The position numbers and the translations under genes are program-made. Below, piece after piece: positions 8,789 to 18,746 of a DNA stretch of 64,000 bases (the stretch's first letter is position 1; each line of letters begins with the position of its first letter). Under the pieces are notes generated by a model that was not told the origin of the DNA, ran no database searches, and was given only the letters and a program-made list of their open reading frames with translations. This DNA comes from Sulfurimonadaceae bacterium. Lineage in GTDB: Bacteria; Campylobacterota; Campylobacteria; Campylobacterales; Sulfurimonadaceae. The stretch covers positions 48,914 through 112,913 of the forward strand of contig JAQUHB010000003.1 of NCBI GenBank assembly GCA_028683835.1. Direction: 5' to 3'.

Positions 8789-10042
8789 TTATTCTTCTAT
8801 CTGTCTTACAATATGTTCTGGGATAGTTTTGCTCGTTGCAGCTCCGAGTTTTTCTAACTTTTGAAACTGCGTCGTGATGCTTCCTGCACCTACATGTAAT
8901 TTATTATAGGTTTCATCGTAGGTTTTTTGCACTGTCATTATCTGTTTTCCAAGCTTCTCGACACTTTCTAAAAATCCGACAAACTTGTCAAATAAAAGCC
9001 CTGCCCGTTTTGCTATTTCTTGAGCATTTTTTTGCTGATGTTCATATTTCCAAGTGTTTTCCACAGCACGCAAAGAAACCATCAAAGTTGTCGGACCAAC
9101 CATTACAACTCTCTTTTTAAAAGCATAGTCAAATAGCGTAGGGTCTTGTTCCATCGCCATAAGTAAAGCACTCTCAATAGGCACAAACATAAAGATAAAA
9201 TCCAAAGTCTCAATCCCTTTGAGTTTCGTATAATCCTTTGCACTGAGCTCATCAACGTGCTTTTTCATAGAGCTTACATGGTAGCTGGCAAATGTTATTC
9301 TATTCTCTTCATCTGCATTAATATATTGCTCATACGCTGTGAGAGAAGTCTTTGCATCAATAATAATCTCTCTCGTATCAGGAAGATGTACGATCACATC
9401 AGGACGATAACGATTGCTGTCACCCTCGTGGATAAAACTCACCTCTCTCTCATACTCATGCCCCTCACGAAGTCCTGAATTTTCAAGAACACTTTCTAAG
9501 ATCATCTCGCCCCAGATTCCTTGTTTTTTACTCTCCCCTTTAAGTGCGCGTGTAAGATTTTTGGCATCATTGCTCATCTGATGATTGATCTCTTTGATTG
9601 CTTTTATCTCGCTTTGAAGCATCGATCTTTCTTGCGTTTCCTTAATATACACATCGTTTATCTGCTTTTTAAAAGCGTCAAACTGTTCTTTAATAGGTGT
9701 AATCATCTTTGTGAGTGATTCATTATTCTGAGTGGAGAACTTTTCGGAATTTGTTTTTAATATATTCTCTGCAAGCTCTTTAAATTCGAGTTTCATATGC
9801 TCTTTATTTTCTTCTAAAAGTTGAAGTTTTTCTTTTGAATGCTGTTCAAAACTTCTGAAACGTTCTTGTAAAACTGCATTTTTACTGCCAAGTTCACTGT
9901 TGTTTTGACGCTCCGCTTCATAAAGTTCTTTAAGTTCAAAAAGTTCCATCTCGTAGCGATTTTTGAGTGAACGAAAACCTAAAAGATAAATTGAGATAGC
10001 ACCGACTAAAAGACTTAAAACTGCTATGATTGATTCGTACAT
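8789..10042 (-). CDS. rmuC: DNA recombination protein RmuC
   Basis: A 417-residue protein. An N-terminal membrane helix (residues 3-22) is followed by a long coiled coil (about 25-170) and then the RmuC nuclease-like core (about 175-400) with KKQGIWGEMILESVLE, RPDVIVHLPDTREIIIDAKTS, FIFMFVPIESALL and VMVGPTTLMVSLRAVE. The DxK-type pattern in IIIDAKTS recalls the PD-(D/E)xK fold. RmuC limits recombination at inverted repeats. It is the last gene of the thiL-truD-psd-rmuC unit, seven bases after psd. Confidence 0.93.
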   Translation of the reverse strand: MYESIIAVLSLLVGAISIYLLGFRSLKNRYEMELFELKELYEAERQNNSELGSKNAVLQERFRSFEQHSKEKLQLLEENKEHMKLEFKELAENILKTNSEKFSTQNNESLTKMITPIKEQFDAFKKQINDVYIKETQERSMLQSEIKAIKEINHQMSNDAKNLTRALKGESKKQGIWGEMILESVLENSGLREGHEYEREVSFIHEGDSNRYRPDVIVHLPDTREIIIDAKTSLTAYEQYINADEENRITFASYHVSSMKKHVDELSAKDYTKLKGIETLDFIFMFVPIESALLMAMEQDPTLFDYAFKKRVVMVGPTTLMVSLRAVENTWKYEHQQKNAQEIAKRAGLLFDKFVGFLESVEKLGKQIMTVQKTYDETYNKLHVGAGSITTQFQKLEKLGAATSKTIPEHIVRQIEE

Positions 10043-10049
10043 GACAGGA

Positions 10050-10868
10050 TTATCCGAGTTTTGCTATTGTCTGAGCGAAGCGCACATCATCTCCGCTCTT
10101 TATCAGAAGATCAAACATCCTCTCTTCACTTATGATGACGATAGTAGAACCCATCTCAAAACAGCCAAAATCATCGCCTTTGTTAAGATACAAATCTTCA
10201 TATTCATATACACTTTGAACTTTTGTATCAGCATTTGTCTTGATACCTGGTTCGAAAGAGACCTGCATCACACCGACGTTTAAAGCTCCGACCAAAACCA
10301 TATAAAAGATTTTGCCCTCAAGCGTCTCACATTTGATGACGACACGCTCATTCTCTATAAAAAGATTCAGACGACCTTTGAGTGAGGGCATATTCACAGG
10401 GTAAAGTTTTCCGGGAATATGCACCGCTTTTAGGACTTTGAGATTCATAGGAATATGATATCGGTGGTAATCTTTTGGAGAAAGGTAGAAGTTTATAAAC
10501 TGCCCGTTATGGACTTTTGTCTTCTCCTCTTTTGTAAAATTTTCGCCGAGGAGTTCATCCGTAGAATATTCCATCCCTTTTATCTGAAGTGCGTAACTTT
10601 CATCCAAATCGCCGCACTCAGAGATCAGCGAGTCACACGGAGAGATGAAATCAGTTCCATCCAAACTAAAATGTCTCGGTTCACGCAGATTACGGGTAAA
10701 AAGTTTGTTAAGGGTTTTGTAGCTTGAGGGCGCATGAAAATCGCTCATATCAAGACCCATCAAAGAGACATAACTTTGATTTACAATTTTTTGAAACCAA
10801 GGAGAAAACTCCTTAGATGCGAACTTTCCAAAATTTTGCGATATCAGACTTGTGATATGTTTGCTCAT
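10050..10868 (-). CDS. psd: Phosphatidylserine decarboxylase
   Basis: A 272-residue membrane-associated pro-enzyme that makes phosphatidylethanolamine. It cleaves itself at a Gly-Ser bond to form the pyruvoyl group; here the site is FEMGSTIVII near the C-terminus, GST being the required triad. SPKDYHRYHIPMNL holds the conserved histidines, and GKLYPVNMPSL and VGALNVG are further family blocks. The start ATG overlaps the truD stop by four bases, so translation is coupled. Confidence 0.95.
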   Translation of the reverse strand: MSKHITSLISQNFGKFASKEFSPWFQKIVNQSYVSLMGLDMSDFHAPSSYKTLNKLFTRNLREPRHFSLDGTDFISPCDSLISECGDLDESYALQIKGMEYSTDELLGENFTKEEKTKVHNGQFINFYLSPKDYHRYHIPMNLKVLKAVHIPGKLYPVNMPSLKGRLNLFIENERVVIKCETLEGKIFYMVLVGALNVGVMQVSFEPGIKTNADTKVQSVYEYEDLYLNKGDDFGCFEMGSTIVIISEERMFDLLIKSGDDVRFAQTIAKLG

Positions 10869-11941
10869 GAACGTATCTCCTTTTTCGCCAACTCTTCGAT
10901 CAAAACAGTCGCATAAGAGCCCTTTGGAAGAGAAAAGTGAAGCTCAAACCAAGCCTCTTCCTCTTTGTACGCCCCCTCCACTTCTTCAGGGAAGATCCAA
11001 GCATAACGGCGCGCACCATCAGCTGAAATTGTCTCGTTATAATCTTTTTCTAGAGTCCAAGCATCATCTTTTGCGAGCCAAGCTTTTTTACCGCATAAAA
11101 GTCCTGTCACGGAAACAGCACGTTCTTCGAAACGTTTAATATCCTCTTTGTCACCCTCATAATTAAATAGACGACCATGTGGATAGTGCTCGATCACATC
11201 ACCCATTATCATCTTAAATGGATGCTTTTGGTCTTTCATAGATTGGATCGTGTGTGCAGGAAGATTTAAAGTTGCTTCAAGTTCTGCGGCACTAAAACTC
11301 TCTACGAGCTTATTTATCTCCAAACGACGACTCAGCCAAAGATTGAAAAGATGACTTTGGTAAGAGTTGATTAACAGTTTTTTTATCTTAGGATTACGCT
11401 CTTTTTTTTCACCGCGTGCAACTTTTTCGCCCAAAATATAGTTATCGCCATCATTACCAAAACGCTGATATCCAAAATAGTTTGGCATACCGAACTCTTT
11501 GATGTGCTTGAGTGCCAAAGAGATTTTTTTCGCATTGGTCGGGTTTACTTTTTTAAGACGGATAAAAAATCTGTTCCCTTTGAGATGACCTGTTCGTATC
11601 TTGTTATTATGATACGTAGTTGAGATGATTTTGATATCTGGATGCTCAAAACTTTGCATCTTTTCTTCATACTTTTTTTCAAGAGAAATATACTGCTTTG
11701 TCATCGCATTTTTATCTTTGAGACCCGCATAGCCGACCTCTTTTGCTTTTATACCCAAATGCACACAGATCTTGTCTATCATCTCCCACGTTGTAAGGTT
11801 TTTCTTTCTTATATGTAGGACTAAATGTTCACCTTCGCCGCTAAACTCATAAAGAGGAATCTCTTCGACAACGAAATCTCGAGCTGTTTGTTTGAAAATA
11901 AAATCGATCGGTGAGTGGTTCATACTGTAAAAACGGTTCAT
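10865..11941 (-). CDS. truD: tRNA pseudouridine(13) synthase TruD
   Basis: A 358-residue enzyme that makes pseudouridine at position 13 of certain tRNAs. GYAGLKDKNAMTKQYISL contains the catalytic aspartate (KDK). GNRFFIRLKKV, FGMPNYFGYQRFGNDGDN and LINSYQSHLFNLWLSRR are diagnostic TruD blocks. It lies nine bases after thiL and overlaps psd by four. Confidence 0.95.
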   Translation of the reverse strand: MNRFYSMNHSPIDFIFKQTARDFVVEEIPLYEFSGEGEHLVLHIRKKNLTTWEMIDKICVHLGIKAKEVGYAGLKDKNAMTKQYISLEKKYEEKMQSFEHPDIKIISTTYHNNKIRTGHLKGNRFFIRLKKVNPTNAKKISLALKHIKEFGMPNYFGYQRFGNDGDNYILGEKVARGEKKERNPKIKKLLINSYQSHLFNLWLSRRLEINKLVESFSAAELEATLNLPAHTIQSMKDQKHPFKMIMGDVIEHYPHGRLFNYEGDKEDIKRFEERAVSVTGLLCGKKAWLAKDDAWTLEKDYNETISADGARRYAWIFPEEVEGAYKEEEAWFELHFSLPKGSYATVLIEELAKKEIRS

Positions 11942-11950
11942 AGTTACCTT

Positions 11951-12775
11951 TTAAAAATGGTGTGATTTACATCTATTTTTGTATTTTGCTCTTGTTGCTT
12001 TTGCAAAAATAGTAAGCGGGGTTCTTGTTTGCGCCGCACGTCTTAAAAGAGCTTTTTTTTGTCGTGCATCAAAGGATACAAGCAACTCATACTCTTCGCC
12101 GCTGCAGCCAATATCTTTAGAAATATTTTTTAAAAATTTATATCCCAAAGAGTTTACGGATGAAAGTTTACCCAAATCACTAAAAATACCATCTGAAATA
12201 TCCATTCCTGCACTCAAATATCGCTTACATATAAAGATAAATTTGTCTCGCAGAACAATATTTCTAAATTTTGATTTACTATGTAAAGTACCGCCGCGAA
12301 GCAATCTTTGAAGCTCTTTTTTTGAATCTCCCAACTTACCTGTGTAGGCTAAAAGATGATTTGTTTTTATCCCTTTTCGAAGCAGCGGATTTTTTGTTTT
12401 AGAGATGATCGTCACGCTGATATCAAGTTTTGTGTTTGCGATTGTATCTCCGCCAATAATATCGATCCCATATTTTTGTGCAGCGGCTATAAAACCTTCC
12501 GATAATTCTTTCATATCGAGTTTATTCATATCTTTTGGTATTGCAACTGCTAAAAGCGCATACAAAGGCTTCGCATTCATGGCGATCGCATCACTGATAT
12601 TAACCATCATCGAGCGATATGCCAGATCTTTAAAACTCATCCATTCTCGTTTGAAATGGACATTTTCAAAAAAGGCATCTTTAGAGTAGACATAATCTCC
12701 TATCAATGCGCCGTCATCACCAATATGTCTCGTTTTTTTACTAAAACACGATATAAAATAATCTTCTTTATTCAT
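11951..12775 (-). CDS. thiL: Thiamine-monophosphate kinase
   Basis: A 274-residue member of the PurM/ThiL family that phosphorylates thiamine monophosphate to the diphosphate cofactor. HIGDDGALIGDYVYSKD is the ATP/Mg motif near the N-terminus. MVNISDAIAMNAKPLYALL, GGDTIANTKLDISVTI and SAGMDISDGIFSDLGKL are the other conserved blocks. It is somewhat shorter than the E. coli enzyme, mainly at the C-terminus. It opens the leftward unit and is divergent from the GGDEF-like gene, with about 165 bases between them for promoters. Confidence 0.92.
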   Translation of the reverse strand: MNKEDYFISCFSKKTRHIGDDGALIGDYVYSKDAFFENVHFKREWMSFKDLAYRSMMVNISDAIAMNAKPLYALLAVAIPKDMNKLDMKELSEGFIAAAQKYGIDIIGGDTIANTKLDISVTIISKTKNPLLRKGIKTNHLLAYTGKLGDSKKELQRLLRGGTLHSKSKFRNIVLRDKFIFICKRYLSAGMDISDGIFSDLGKLSSVNSLGYKFLKNISKDIGCSGEEYELLVSFDARQKKALLRRAAQTRTPLTIFAKATRAKYKNRCKSHHF

Positions 12776-12941
12776 AAGCGAATTCTATATAGTTAATGAT
12801 TATATTACACTTACATTATATATCGGATTAATTTAAGAGTGTAAACACTGTCTTTGTTAGTAACTTTGTGTTAAAATACAACACAATAAAATCGTTTGCT
12901 TATTTATTCAAATCTATATGCACTATAAAAAGGTACGAATT

Positions 12942-14141
12942 ATGAAATTTTCCATACTTGATGTTTTTAAAAATATAAAGTTTTTTTTCGCCATTATGAC
13001 AGTTTTTTTAATTTTAATCTCTTTGATTGAACTCAACCAATATTCATCATATGAAAAAACAAAGCAACTTGAAGAACAAAAAACACTTGTAAATAAGATC
13101 TATAAACTTGGAAGATCTGATCTCGACTACAGCATTATTAATTCAAAAGGTTTAGGTACTCAACTTAAAAGTAATCTCGTCTTGTTAACAGCCGCAACTG
13201 CGAATGATTTTTTAAGTAAAGCTTTAGGACTAAACCATGATAATAAAAATTATATAGAAGAGTTGTCTTTGCTTGAAGATACATATATATCAAAAGCAAA
13301 TAGTTATTATCAAAAAAAAGATGAAAATCTCTCTCAACGGCTCAGTGAACTCTCGATTGCAAAAGTCGCTCTCTTAAATCAGCTCAACGAGATGATTGCA
13401 AACAATCTAGATGATGACTATAAAAAATTCTCCTTTACACAGTGGATTGTCTATGTAACTCTTTTTTTAATGCTTGCCGGAGGATTATTTTATTCTAAAA
13501 AATTAACAATTATTTATAATGATCTTAAATCTCTCTTTTCTATAGGTAGTGAAAGATCATCAGAATCAATTGTGACAAAAGAGGTAGATGCCATCAAAAT
13601 AAGAATGGTAAGAAAACCCACTCTAAGTCAAAATCCAAGTATGATAGATCCTGTGACAGGAATTAAAAACTATAAAGGGATGATTCAGTCATATTCAGAA
13701 AAGAAAGGGTTGAAAGAAAATAATTACACTGCCGTATGCGTTTTTGAGATAGATAACTTCAAAGAGTATGAAAAAACTCTTTCCAAGGAATATACACAAT
13801 CTGTACTTAAAAAAATCTCTTTCATCCTCTCTTTGTATGAACAACCAACTGATGTCATAGCTCGCATTGAATATGATCAATTTGCCGTGATACTTTCAAG
13901 AGAAACAAAAACTAAAAGTTTTGAGGATTGTGAGGCTATGAGAAAAAGTATAGAAGAAACTGTTTTCACTAACCCTCAAGGTGGCGTTATCCCTTTTACT
14001 CTGAGTGGAGGGTTATTTATAAAGCCAAACAATAAATCTTTAGATGATGCAATGAAACAAGCCAAAGAGATACTCCAAACTGCAAAAACAGCTGGAAAAA
14101 ATCGTATTGCTCAGATACGCGAGCATGCAGAAAGATTCTAA
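12942..14141 (+). CDS. Membrane protein with periplasmic sensor region and degenerate GGDEF domain
   Basis: About 399 residues. A membrane helix at residues 13-33, a helical periplasmic loop of about 130 residues and a second helix near 163-180 precede a C-terminal diguanylate-cyclase-like fold. In it VCVFEIDNFKEYEKT corresponds to the metal-binding strand, but the GGDEF signature itself reads IEYDQF. AGKNRIAQ ends the domain as usual. It is therefore unlikely to make cyclic di-GMP; it may bind nucleotide or only transmit a signal. ATG 12942 is chosen because AAAAGG lies eight bases before it; ATG 12918 has no ribosome site. Confidence 0.8.
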   Translation: MKFSILDVFKNIKFFFAIMTVFLILISLIELNQYSSYEKTKQLEEQKTLVNKIYKLGRSDLDYSIINSKGLGTQLKSNLVLLTAATANDFLSKALGLNHDNKNYIEELSLLEDTYISKANSYYQKKDENLSQRLSELSIAKVALLNQLNEMIANNLDDDYKKFSFTQWIVYVTLFLMLAGGLFYSKKLTIIYNDLKSLFSIGSERSSESIVTKEVDAIKIRMVRKPTLSQNPSMIDPVTGIKNYKGMIQSYSEKKGLKENNYTAVCVFEIDNFKEYEKTLSKEYTQSVLKKISFILSLYEQPTDVIARIEYDQFAVILSRETKTKSFEDCEAMRKSIEETVFTNPQGGVIPFTLSGGLFIKPNNKSLDDAMKQAKEILQTAKTAGKNRIAQIREHAERF

Positions 14142-14298
14142 TCTGTTACAAATCTAATCACTTTATACTAGAGAGAACTTATAAGTGGTTCAAATAGTAA
14201 CATACTAAAACTTCCGGCAAATAATCCACACTTTTAACCTTACACAAGTTATATCCCGATACAATAAAAACATTAATTCTCTTAAAAAGGAAGGCAAA

Positions 14299-16011
14299 TT
14301 GAGTATTCCTATTTATACTTATGATGCAGTTATCGTTGGAGCTGGACTCGCTGGATGTGCAGCTGCTCGTGAACTACAAAATGCTGGTAAAAGTGTTGCT
14401 GTTATTACAAAATTACATCCTCTTCGTTCTCACTCAGGTGCGGCACAAGGTGGGATCAATGCCGCTTTGAGCGACAAAGATAGTATTGAGCTACACGAGT
14501 TTGATACCGTAAAAGGTTCTGATTATTTAGCTGACCAAGATGCGGTTGAGTTTATGTGCCAAAAAGCACCTGAAACGATCCGCTGGGCTGAAAGAATGGG
14601 TGCTGCATTTAGTCGTACTCATGATGGAAAGATTGCACAGCGTCCATTCGGTGGTCAATCTTCTCCTCGTGCATGTTATGCAAAAGACAGAACAGGTTTG
14701 ACACTTTTACAAACAATGTATGAGCAAGCTTTTCGTGTTGGCGTAAAGTTCTGGGATGAATGGTATGCGGCTGACCTTATCTATAAAGATGGAAAAGTAT
14801 CAGGTGTCGTAGCGTTCAATATCCGTGATATGCAGATGGCGATTTTCAATGCAAAATCAGTTCTTTTTGCAACCGGCGGTTACGCTCGTTCATTTAAGAT
14901 CAACTCAAATGCTCATGCCAATACGGGTGATGGTCTCTCAATAGTAGCACGTCATGGTCTTCCTTTAGAAGATATGGAATTTGTCCAGTTTCACCCATCA
15001 GGTCTTTCTGGAAATGGTGTTTTGATCTCTGAAGCTGCTCGTGGCGAAGGTGGACGTTTGTTCAACTCTTTAGGTGAAAGATTTATGGAAAAATACGCTC
15101 CAAACGCTCTTGAACTAGCTTCTCGCGACGTTGTAAGCCGTGCAATCATGAACGAAATTCGTGAAGGACGAGGTGTGGGTCCTAGACAAGATGCTGTTTA
15201 CCTTGATGTAACGCATTTAGGAAAAGATTTGATTATGGAAAGATTACCGGAACTTCGTGATCTTGCTATTACTTTCCTTGGTCTTGATATGATTAAAGAA
15301 CCTATCTTAATCTCTGCAACTGCTCATTACTCCATGGGTGGTATTCCAGTGGATATTCCAGGTCATGTTCGTAAAAACAATACTGAATTTGTAGAAGGAT
15401 TCTATGCTGCAGGCGAATGTTCATGTGTTTCCGTTCATGGAGCAAATCGTCTTGGTGCAAACTCTGTTCTTGAAGCGCTTCTTTTTGGACGTTTTGTCGG
15501 TAAAACAATGGTTGAAGATATTGACAGTATTCCTTTAAGAAAAGCAACTGAAGAAGATGCACAAACTGCGATTAAAGAGATTGAATGGATTTTAAATAAT
15601 AACGGCACTGAAACAGTTCCATCTATAAGAGAAGAGCTACAAGCATGTATGACTCATAATGCCGGTGCATTTAGAACAGAGGAATCTCTTGAAGTTGCTG
15701 TTGCGAAAGTCAAAGAGCTTCATAAAAGATTTAAAGATATCCGTATCCAAGATAAATCAAAAGTATTCAATACTGAGCTTCAAGAAGCGATCGAACTTGG
15801 TCACATGCTTGACTATTCTGCGTTTATCGTAGAATGTGCTGTTGCAAGAAAAGAAAGTCGTGGTGCTCACTATAGAGAAGATTTTACTGAGCGTGATGAT
15901 GAAAACTTCCTCAAACACACTATGGCCTATATGGATGAAAACGGCGATTTAACACTTGATTATATGCCGGTAACTCTTGGTAAACATGAGTTAAAAGCAA
16001 GAACTTACTAA
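14299..16011 (+). CDS. sdhA: Succinate dehydrogenase/fumarate reductase flavoprotein subunit, type E complex
   Basis: A 570-residue FAD subunit. [16 protein letters not shown] is the dinucleotide-binding fold. [13 protein letters not shown] carries the histidine that binds FAD covalently. HPSGL and the arginine in GEGGRLFN belong to the dicarboxylate site. [21 protein letters not shown] closes the FAD domain. The start is TTG, supported by AAGGAAGG five to six bases upstream. The N-terminus has no twin-arginine signal, unlike the periplasmic MfrA of Wolinella and Campylobacter, so this complex should face the cytoplasm. A TACAAT box lies at 14260-14265. It leads the sdhA-sdhB-sdhE operon. Confidence 0.93.
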   Translation: MSIPIYTYDAVIVGAGLAGCAAARELQNAGKSVAVITKLHPLRSHSGAAQGGINAALSDKDSIELHEFDTVKGSDYLADQDAVEFMCQKAPETIRWAERMGAAFSRTHDGKIAQRPFGGQSSPRACYAKDRTGLTLLQTMYEQAFRVGVKFWDEWYAADLIYKDGKVSGVVAFNIRDMQMAIFNAKSVLFATGGYARSFKINSNAHANTGDGLSIVARHGLPLEDMEFVQFHPSGLSGNGVLISEAARGEGGRLFNSLGERFMEKYAPNALELASRDVVSRAIMNEIREGRGVGPRQDAVYLDVTHLGKDLIMERLPELRDLAITFLGLDMIKEPILISATAHYSMGGIPVDIPGHVRKNNTEFVEGFYAAGECSCVSVHGANRLGANSVLEALLFGRFVGKTMVEDIDSIPLRKATEEDAQTAIKEIEWILNNNGTETVPSIREELQACMTHNAGAFRTEESLEVAVAKVKELHKRFKDIRIQDKSKVFNTELQEAIELGHMLDYSAFIVECAVARKESRGAHYREDFTERDDENFLKHTMAYMDENGDLTLDYMPVTLGKHELKARTY

Positions 16012-16025
16012 GGAGATTACAGACT

Positions 16026-17009
16026 ATGGGTACTCATAAAATAACTACACAAGATGTAACTTTTAAAGTATTTCGTTTCAATGCTGATGAAGATTATCTT
16101 CCATATTATAAAGAATATAACATGGAAGTCACTTCTGAAGAGGTTGTACTTGATATATTAAATAGAATCAAATGGGATCATGACGGAAGTTTTTCATACC
16201 GTCGTAGCTGCCGACATGGAATATGTGGTGCTTGTGCTATCAAAGTAAACGGACGTTCTACTCTTGCATGTAAAGAGAGTATGAAAGATATGATCGAGCT
16301 TTTTGGCAACGAGATCGTTTTAGAACCACTCAGCATCAAACGCGCTGTTAAAGATATGATCATTGATAAGGCTGATTTTTGGGAAAAACACGCACAAGTT
16401 CAGCCGTTTTTAGTAAGCGAAATCGACGAAAATCCTGAAGCTGAGCATTTAGTTTCACCGGAAGAAGTTGAAAATCTTTTAGATTCAGACCTTTGTATCC
16501 AATGCGGTGCTTGTCACTATGCGTGTCCCGTTGTTGAGATCAATGAAGACTTTATGGGACCTGCTGCATTTGCTGCAGCGTATCGTTTTGAAGCTGATGT
16601 TCGTGATGAAGCTGGAACTTCTCGTATTAGTGAAGTGAATCAAGAGTTCCAAGGTGTTTGGGATTGTGTAAAATGTTTTGAGTGTCAAGAAGCATGTCCA
16701 AAAGATGTTAATCCAATAGAAAAAATTACAAAATTACACAACATGATATTTTCAAAAGGTGTTGCAACAAATAATGTTGCTACTCGCCATGCGGTTGGAT
16801 TCAAACATTCTATAGCAAAACACGGTTTGCTTGATGAAGGTGAACTTGTTCGCTACTCTGAAGGAAATATCGGCGTATTGAAACATGTTCCGGTCGCTAT
16901 TAAAATGTTTACAAAAGGCAAAATAGTATTGCCATGGAATATGCCAAAATCAAAAAACTTAGATGAGATCAAAAAACTTGTAAAATCATCATCAACAGCA
17001 AAGTTCTAG
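16026..17009 (+). CDS. sdhB: Succinate dehydrogenase/fumarate reductase iron-sulfur subunit
   Basis: A 327-residue electron-transfer subunit. The N-terminal plant-ferredoxin domain has the 2Fe-2S ligands in CRHGICGACAIKVNGRSTLAC. The C-terminal domain has two cysteine clusters, CIQCGACHYACP and CVKCFECQEACPKDVNP, that hold the 4Fe-4S and 3Fe-4S centres. It is longer than the E. coli subunit (about 240 residues), with an extra C-terminal region of about 80 residues that may dock SdhE. It is 14 bases after sdhA and 12 before sdhE. Confidence 0.94.
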   Translation: MGTHKITTQDVTFKVFRFNADEDYLPYYKEYNMEVTSEEVVLDILNRIKWDHDGSFSYRRSCRHGICGACAIKVNGRSTLACKESMKDMIELFGNEIVLEPLSIKRAVKDMIIDKADFWEKHAQVQPFLVSEIDENPEAEHLVSPEEVENLLDSDLCIQCGACHYACPVVEINEDFMGPAAFAAAYRFEADVRDEAGTSRISEVNQEFQGVWDCVKCFECQEACPKDVNPIEKITKLHNMIFSKGVATNNVATRHAVGFKHSIAKHGLLDEGELVRYSEGNIGVLKHVPVAIKMFTKGKIVLPWNMPKSKNLDEIKKLVKSSSTAKF

Positions 17010-17021
17010 GGAGTAATAGTA

Positions 17022-17903
17022 ATGGAAAAATTAAGATACGCACTTTTTACAGGTTGTACTGCAAAAGAGAGTACTCCTGAGCAAATGATGTCGACCATGG
17101 CAGTTGCTAACAAACTTGGAATCGAACTGATCGAGTTGACTGAAGCTTCTTGTTGTGGTGCATCTCACTTGCAAGATTATGATGATTTTTTATCTTTAGT
17201 TTTAAATGCACGTAACATCGCTTATGCTGAAAAACATGGCTTAACAATGGTCACAATTTGTAATACTTGTCAGCTCAACAGTGCTATGACAAAACACAGA
17301 CTTGATAATAATCCAGAGCTAAAAGCAAAAGTAAATGCTAAACTTGGTGAAGTTGGTTTAGAGTACAAAGGTACTTCACAAGTCATTCACTTTTTATATG
17401 CTATTATCGATGATTTTGGTCTTGATAAGATAAAAGAGATGGTTGTCAAACCATTAAGCCAATTCAATATTGCACCATTTTACGGTTGTCATAATATCCG
17501 CCCTTCTGAGCTTCAAAATGAATCTCACAGAAAAGCGGAAAATCCATACAACCCTACTTCACTTGATGATCTTATCATCGCATGTGGCGGTGTAAATGTG
17601 GATTATACTGAAAAGAATAAATGTTGTGGTTTCCATGCTGAACTTCAAGCACCTCGTACAGCCGCTATCCTTACAGGAAATGCTGTTGCCGGTGCAATGG
17701 ACGCAAATGCTGACTGGATGGTTACACCTTGTCCACTTTGTCACCTCAAGCTTGATACTCAAACACATCATGCTTCAGTTGCGATCGGCCGTGAAGTTTC
17801 ACTTCCGGTTCTTCATATGCAACAAATGCTAGGTTTAGCTCTTGGTTGTACTAATGAAGAATTAGGGCTCAAACACCACGTCACAAAAGTAGACTTCGTA
17901 TAA
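17022..17903 (+). CDS. sdhE: CCG-domain membrane-anchor subunit of type E succinate:quinone oxidoreductase
   Basis: A 293-residue protein related to heterodisulfide reductase subunit B. Two cysteine-rich CCG modules are visible: ASCCGASHLQDYDDF with CNTCQLN, and YGCHNIRPSE with KNKCCGFHAEL and PCPLCHLKLD. In type E complexes this subunit replaces the usual haem-bearing membrane anchor and passes electrons to or from quinone while attached by amphipathic helices. It ends the operon before a stem-loop terminator. Confidence 0.92.
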   Translation: MEKLRYALFTGCTAKESTPEQMMSTMAVANKLGIELIELTEASCCGASHLQDYDDFLSLVLNARNIAYAEKHGLTMVTICNTCQLNSAMTKHRLDNNPELKAKVNAKLGEVGLEYKGTSQVIHFLYAIIDDFGLDKIKEMVVKPLSQFNIAPFYGCHNIRPSELQNESHRKAENPYNPTSLDDLIIACGGVNVDYTEKNKCCGFHAELQAPRTAAILTGNAVAGAMDANADWMVTPCPLCHLKLDTQTHHASVAIGREVSLPVLHMQQMLGLALGCTNEELGLKHHVTKVDFV

Positions 17904-17907
17904 TTTC

Positions 17908-17928
17908 TTGCAGGGTTTTTCCCTGCAA
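17908..17928 (+). terminator. Stem-loop terminator after sdhE
   Basis: TTGCAGGG and CCCTGCAA form an 8-bp stem around a TTTTT loop, starting five bases after the sdhE stop. A T-rich stretch (CTTTTT) follows a few bases later. Confidence 0.75.
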
Positions 17929-17963
17929 CCACTTTTTAAAATCCTTACTTATAAAGAACTTTT

Positions 17964-18740
17964 ATGTCAAACTCAATCGAAATAATCTCATGGAACGTCA
18001 ATGGTATCCGCGCTGTCGCATCAAAAGAAGCACTCAAGTGGATAGATGAAAGGGATACAGATATTCTCTGTCTTCAAGAGATAAAAGCCACACGTGAGCA
18101 GATTCCAGACTCTCTCTTTTTAAAACAGCATAATGAAATTCTAGTTAATAGTGCCGACAAAAAAGGCTATTCTGGAACAGCAACATTTTCTGCAATCAAG
18201 AGTAATTACAATTCTATATGTAAAGATATTGACACTTTAAATGAGGGACGAATCGTCGAACAGCATTTTGGAGATATTGCACTTTTTAATGTTTATTTTC
18301 CAAACGGACAAAAAGATGATGAAAGACTTGATGTCAAAATGAAGTTCTATGATGATTTCTTAGAGTATTGTGAGAAACTCCGCGAAGAGGGAAAATCTAT
18401 CATTATCTGCGGGGATGTCAATACAGCTCATCGGGAGATCGACCTTAAAAACCCAAAAGCAAACTCAAAGACAAGCGGATTTCTACCAATCGAGCGAGCT
18501 TGGATAGATAAGTTTTTATCTCATGGTTACATCGATACTTTTAGATATGTTCATGGAGATGTAATAGATGCATATAGTTGGTGGAGCTACAGAGCAAACG
18601 CAAGAGCCAACAATGTCGGCTGGAGAATAGACTATTTTTTCATCTCAGAAGATCTCGCAGAAAACCTCGAAGATGCTTTTATACTCCCAGAAGTTACAGG
18701 TTCGGATCACTGTCCCGTAGGGATCAGAATCTCTTTATAA
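17964..18740 (+). CDS. xth: Exodeoxyribonuclease III
   Basis: A 258-residue AP endonuclease/3'-5' exonuclease for base-excision repair. Conserved pieces run in order: SWNVNGIRA, LQEIKA (metal glutamate), GDVNTAHREIDLKNPK (catalytic aspartate and asparagine), SGFLPIERAWID, YSWWSYRANARANNVGWRID and TGSDHCPVGI (catalytic Asp-His). The length is normal. It ends six bases from convergent mog. Confidence 0.95.
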   Translation: MSNSIEIISWNVNGIRAVASKEALKWIDERDTDILCLQEIKATREQIPDSLFLKQHNEILVNSADKKGYSGTATFSAIKSNYNSICKDIDTLNEGRIVEQHFGDIALFNVYFPNGQKDDERLDVKMKFYDDFLEYCEKLREEGKSIIICGDVNTAHREIDLKNPKANSKTSGFLPIERAWIDKFLSHGYIDTFRYVHGDVIDAYSWWSYRANARANNVGWRIDYFFISEDLAENLEDAFILPEVTGSDHCPVGIRISL

Positions 18741-18746
18741 GGGATT

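Noticed and set aside
15302..15562. Minus-strand frame inside sdhA
   Set aside because: It lies wholly within a strongly conserved flavoprotein and has no motif of its own.
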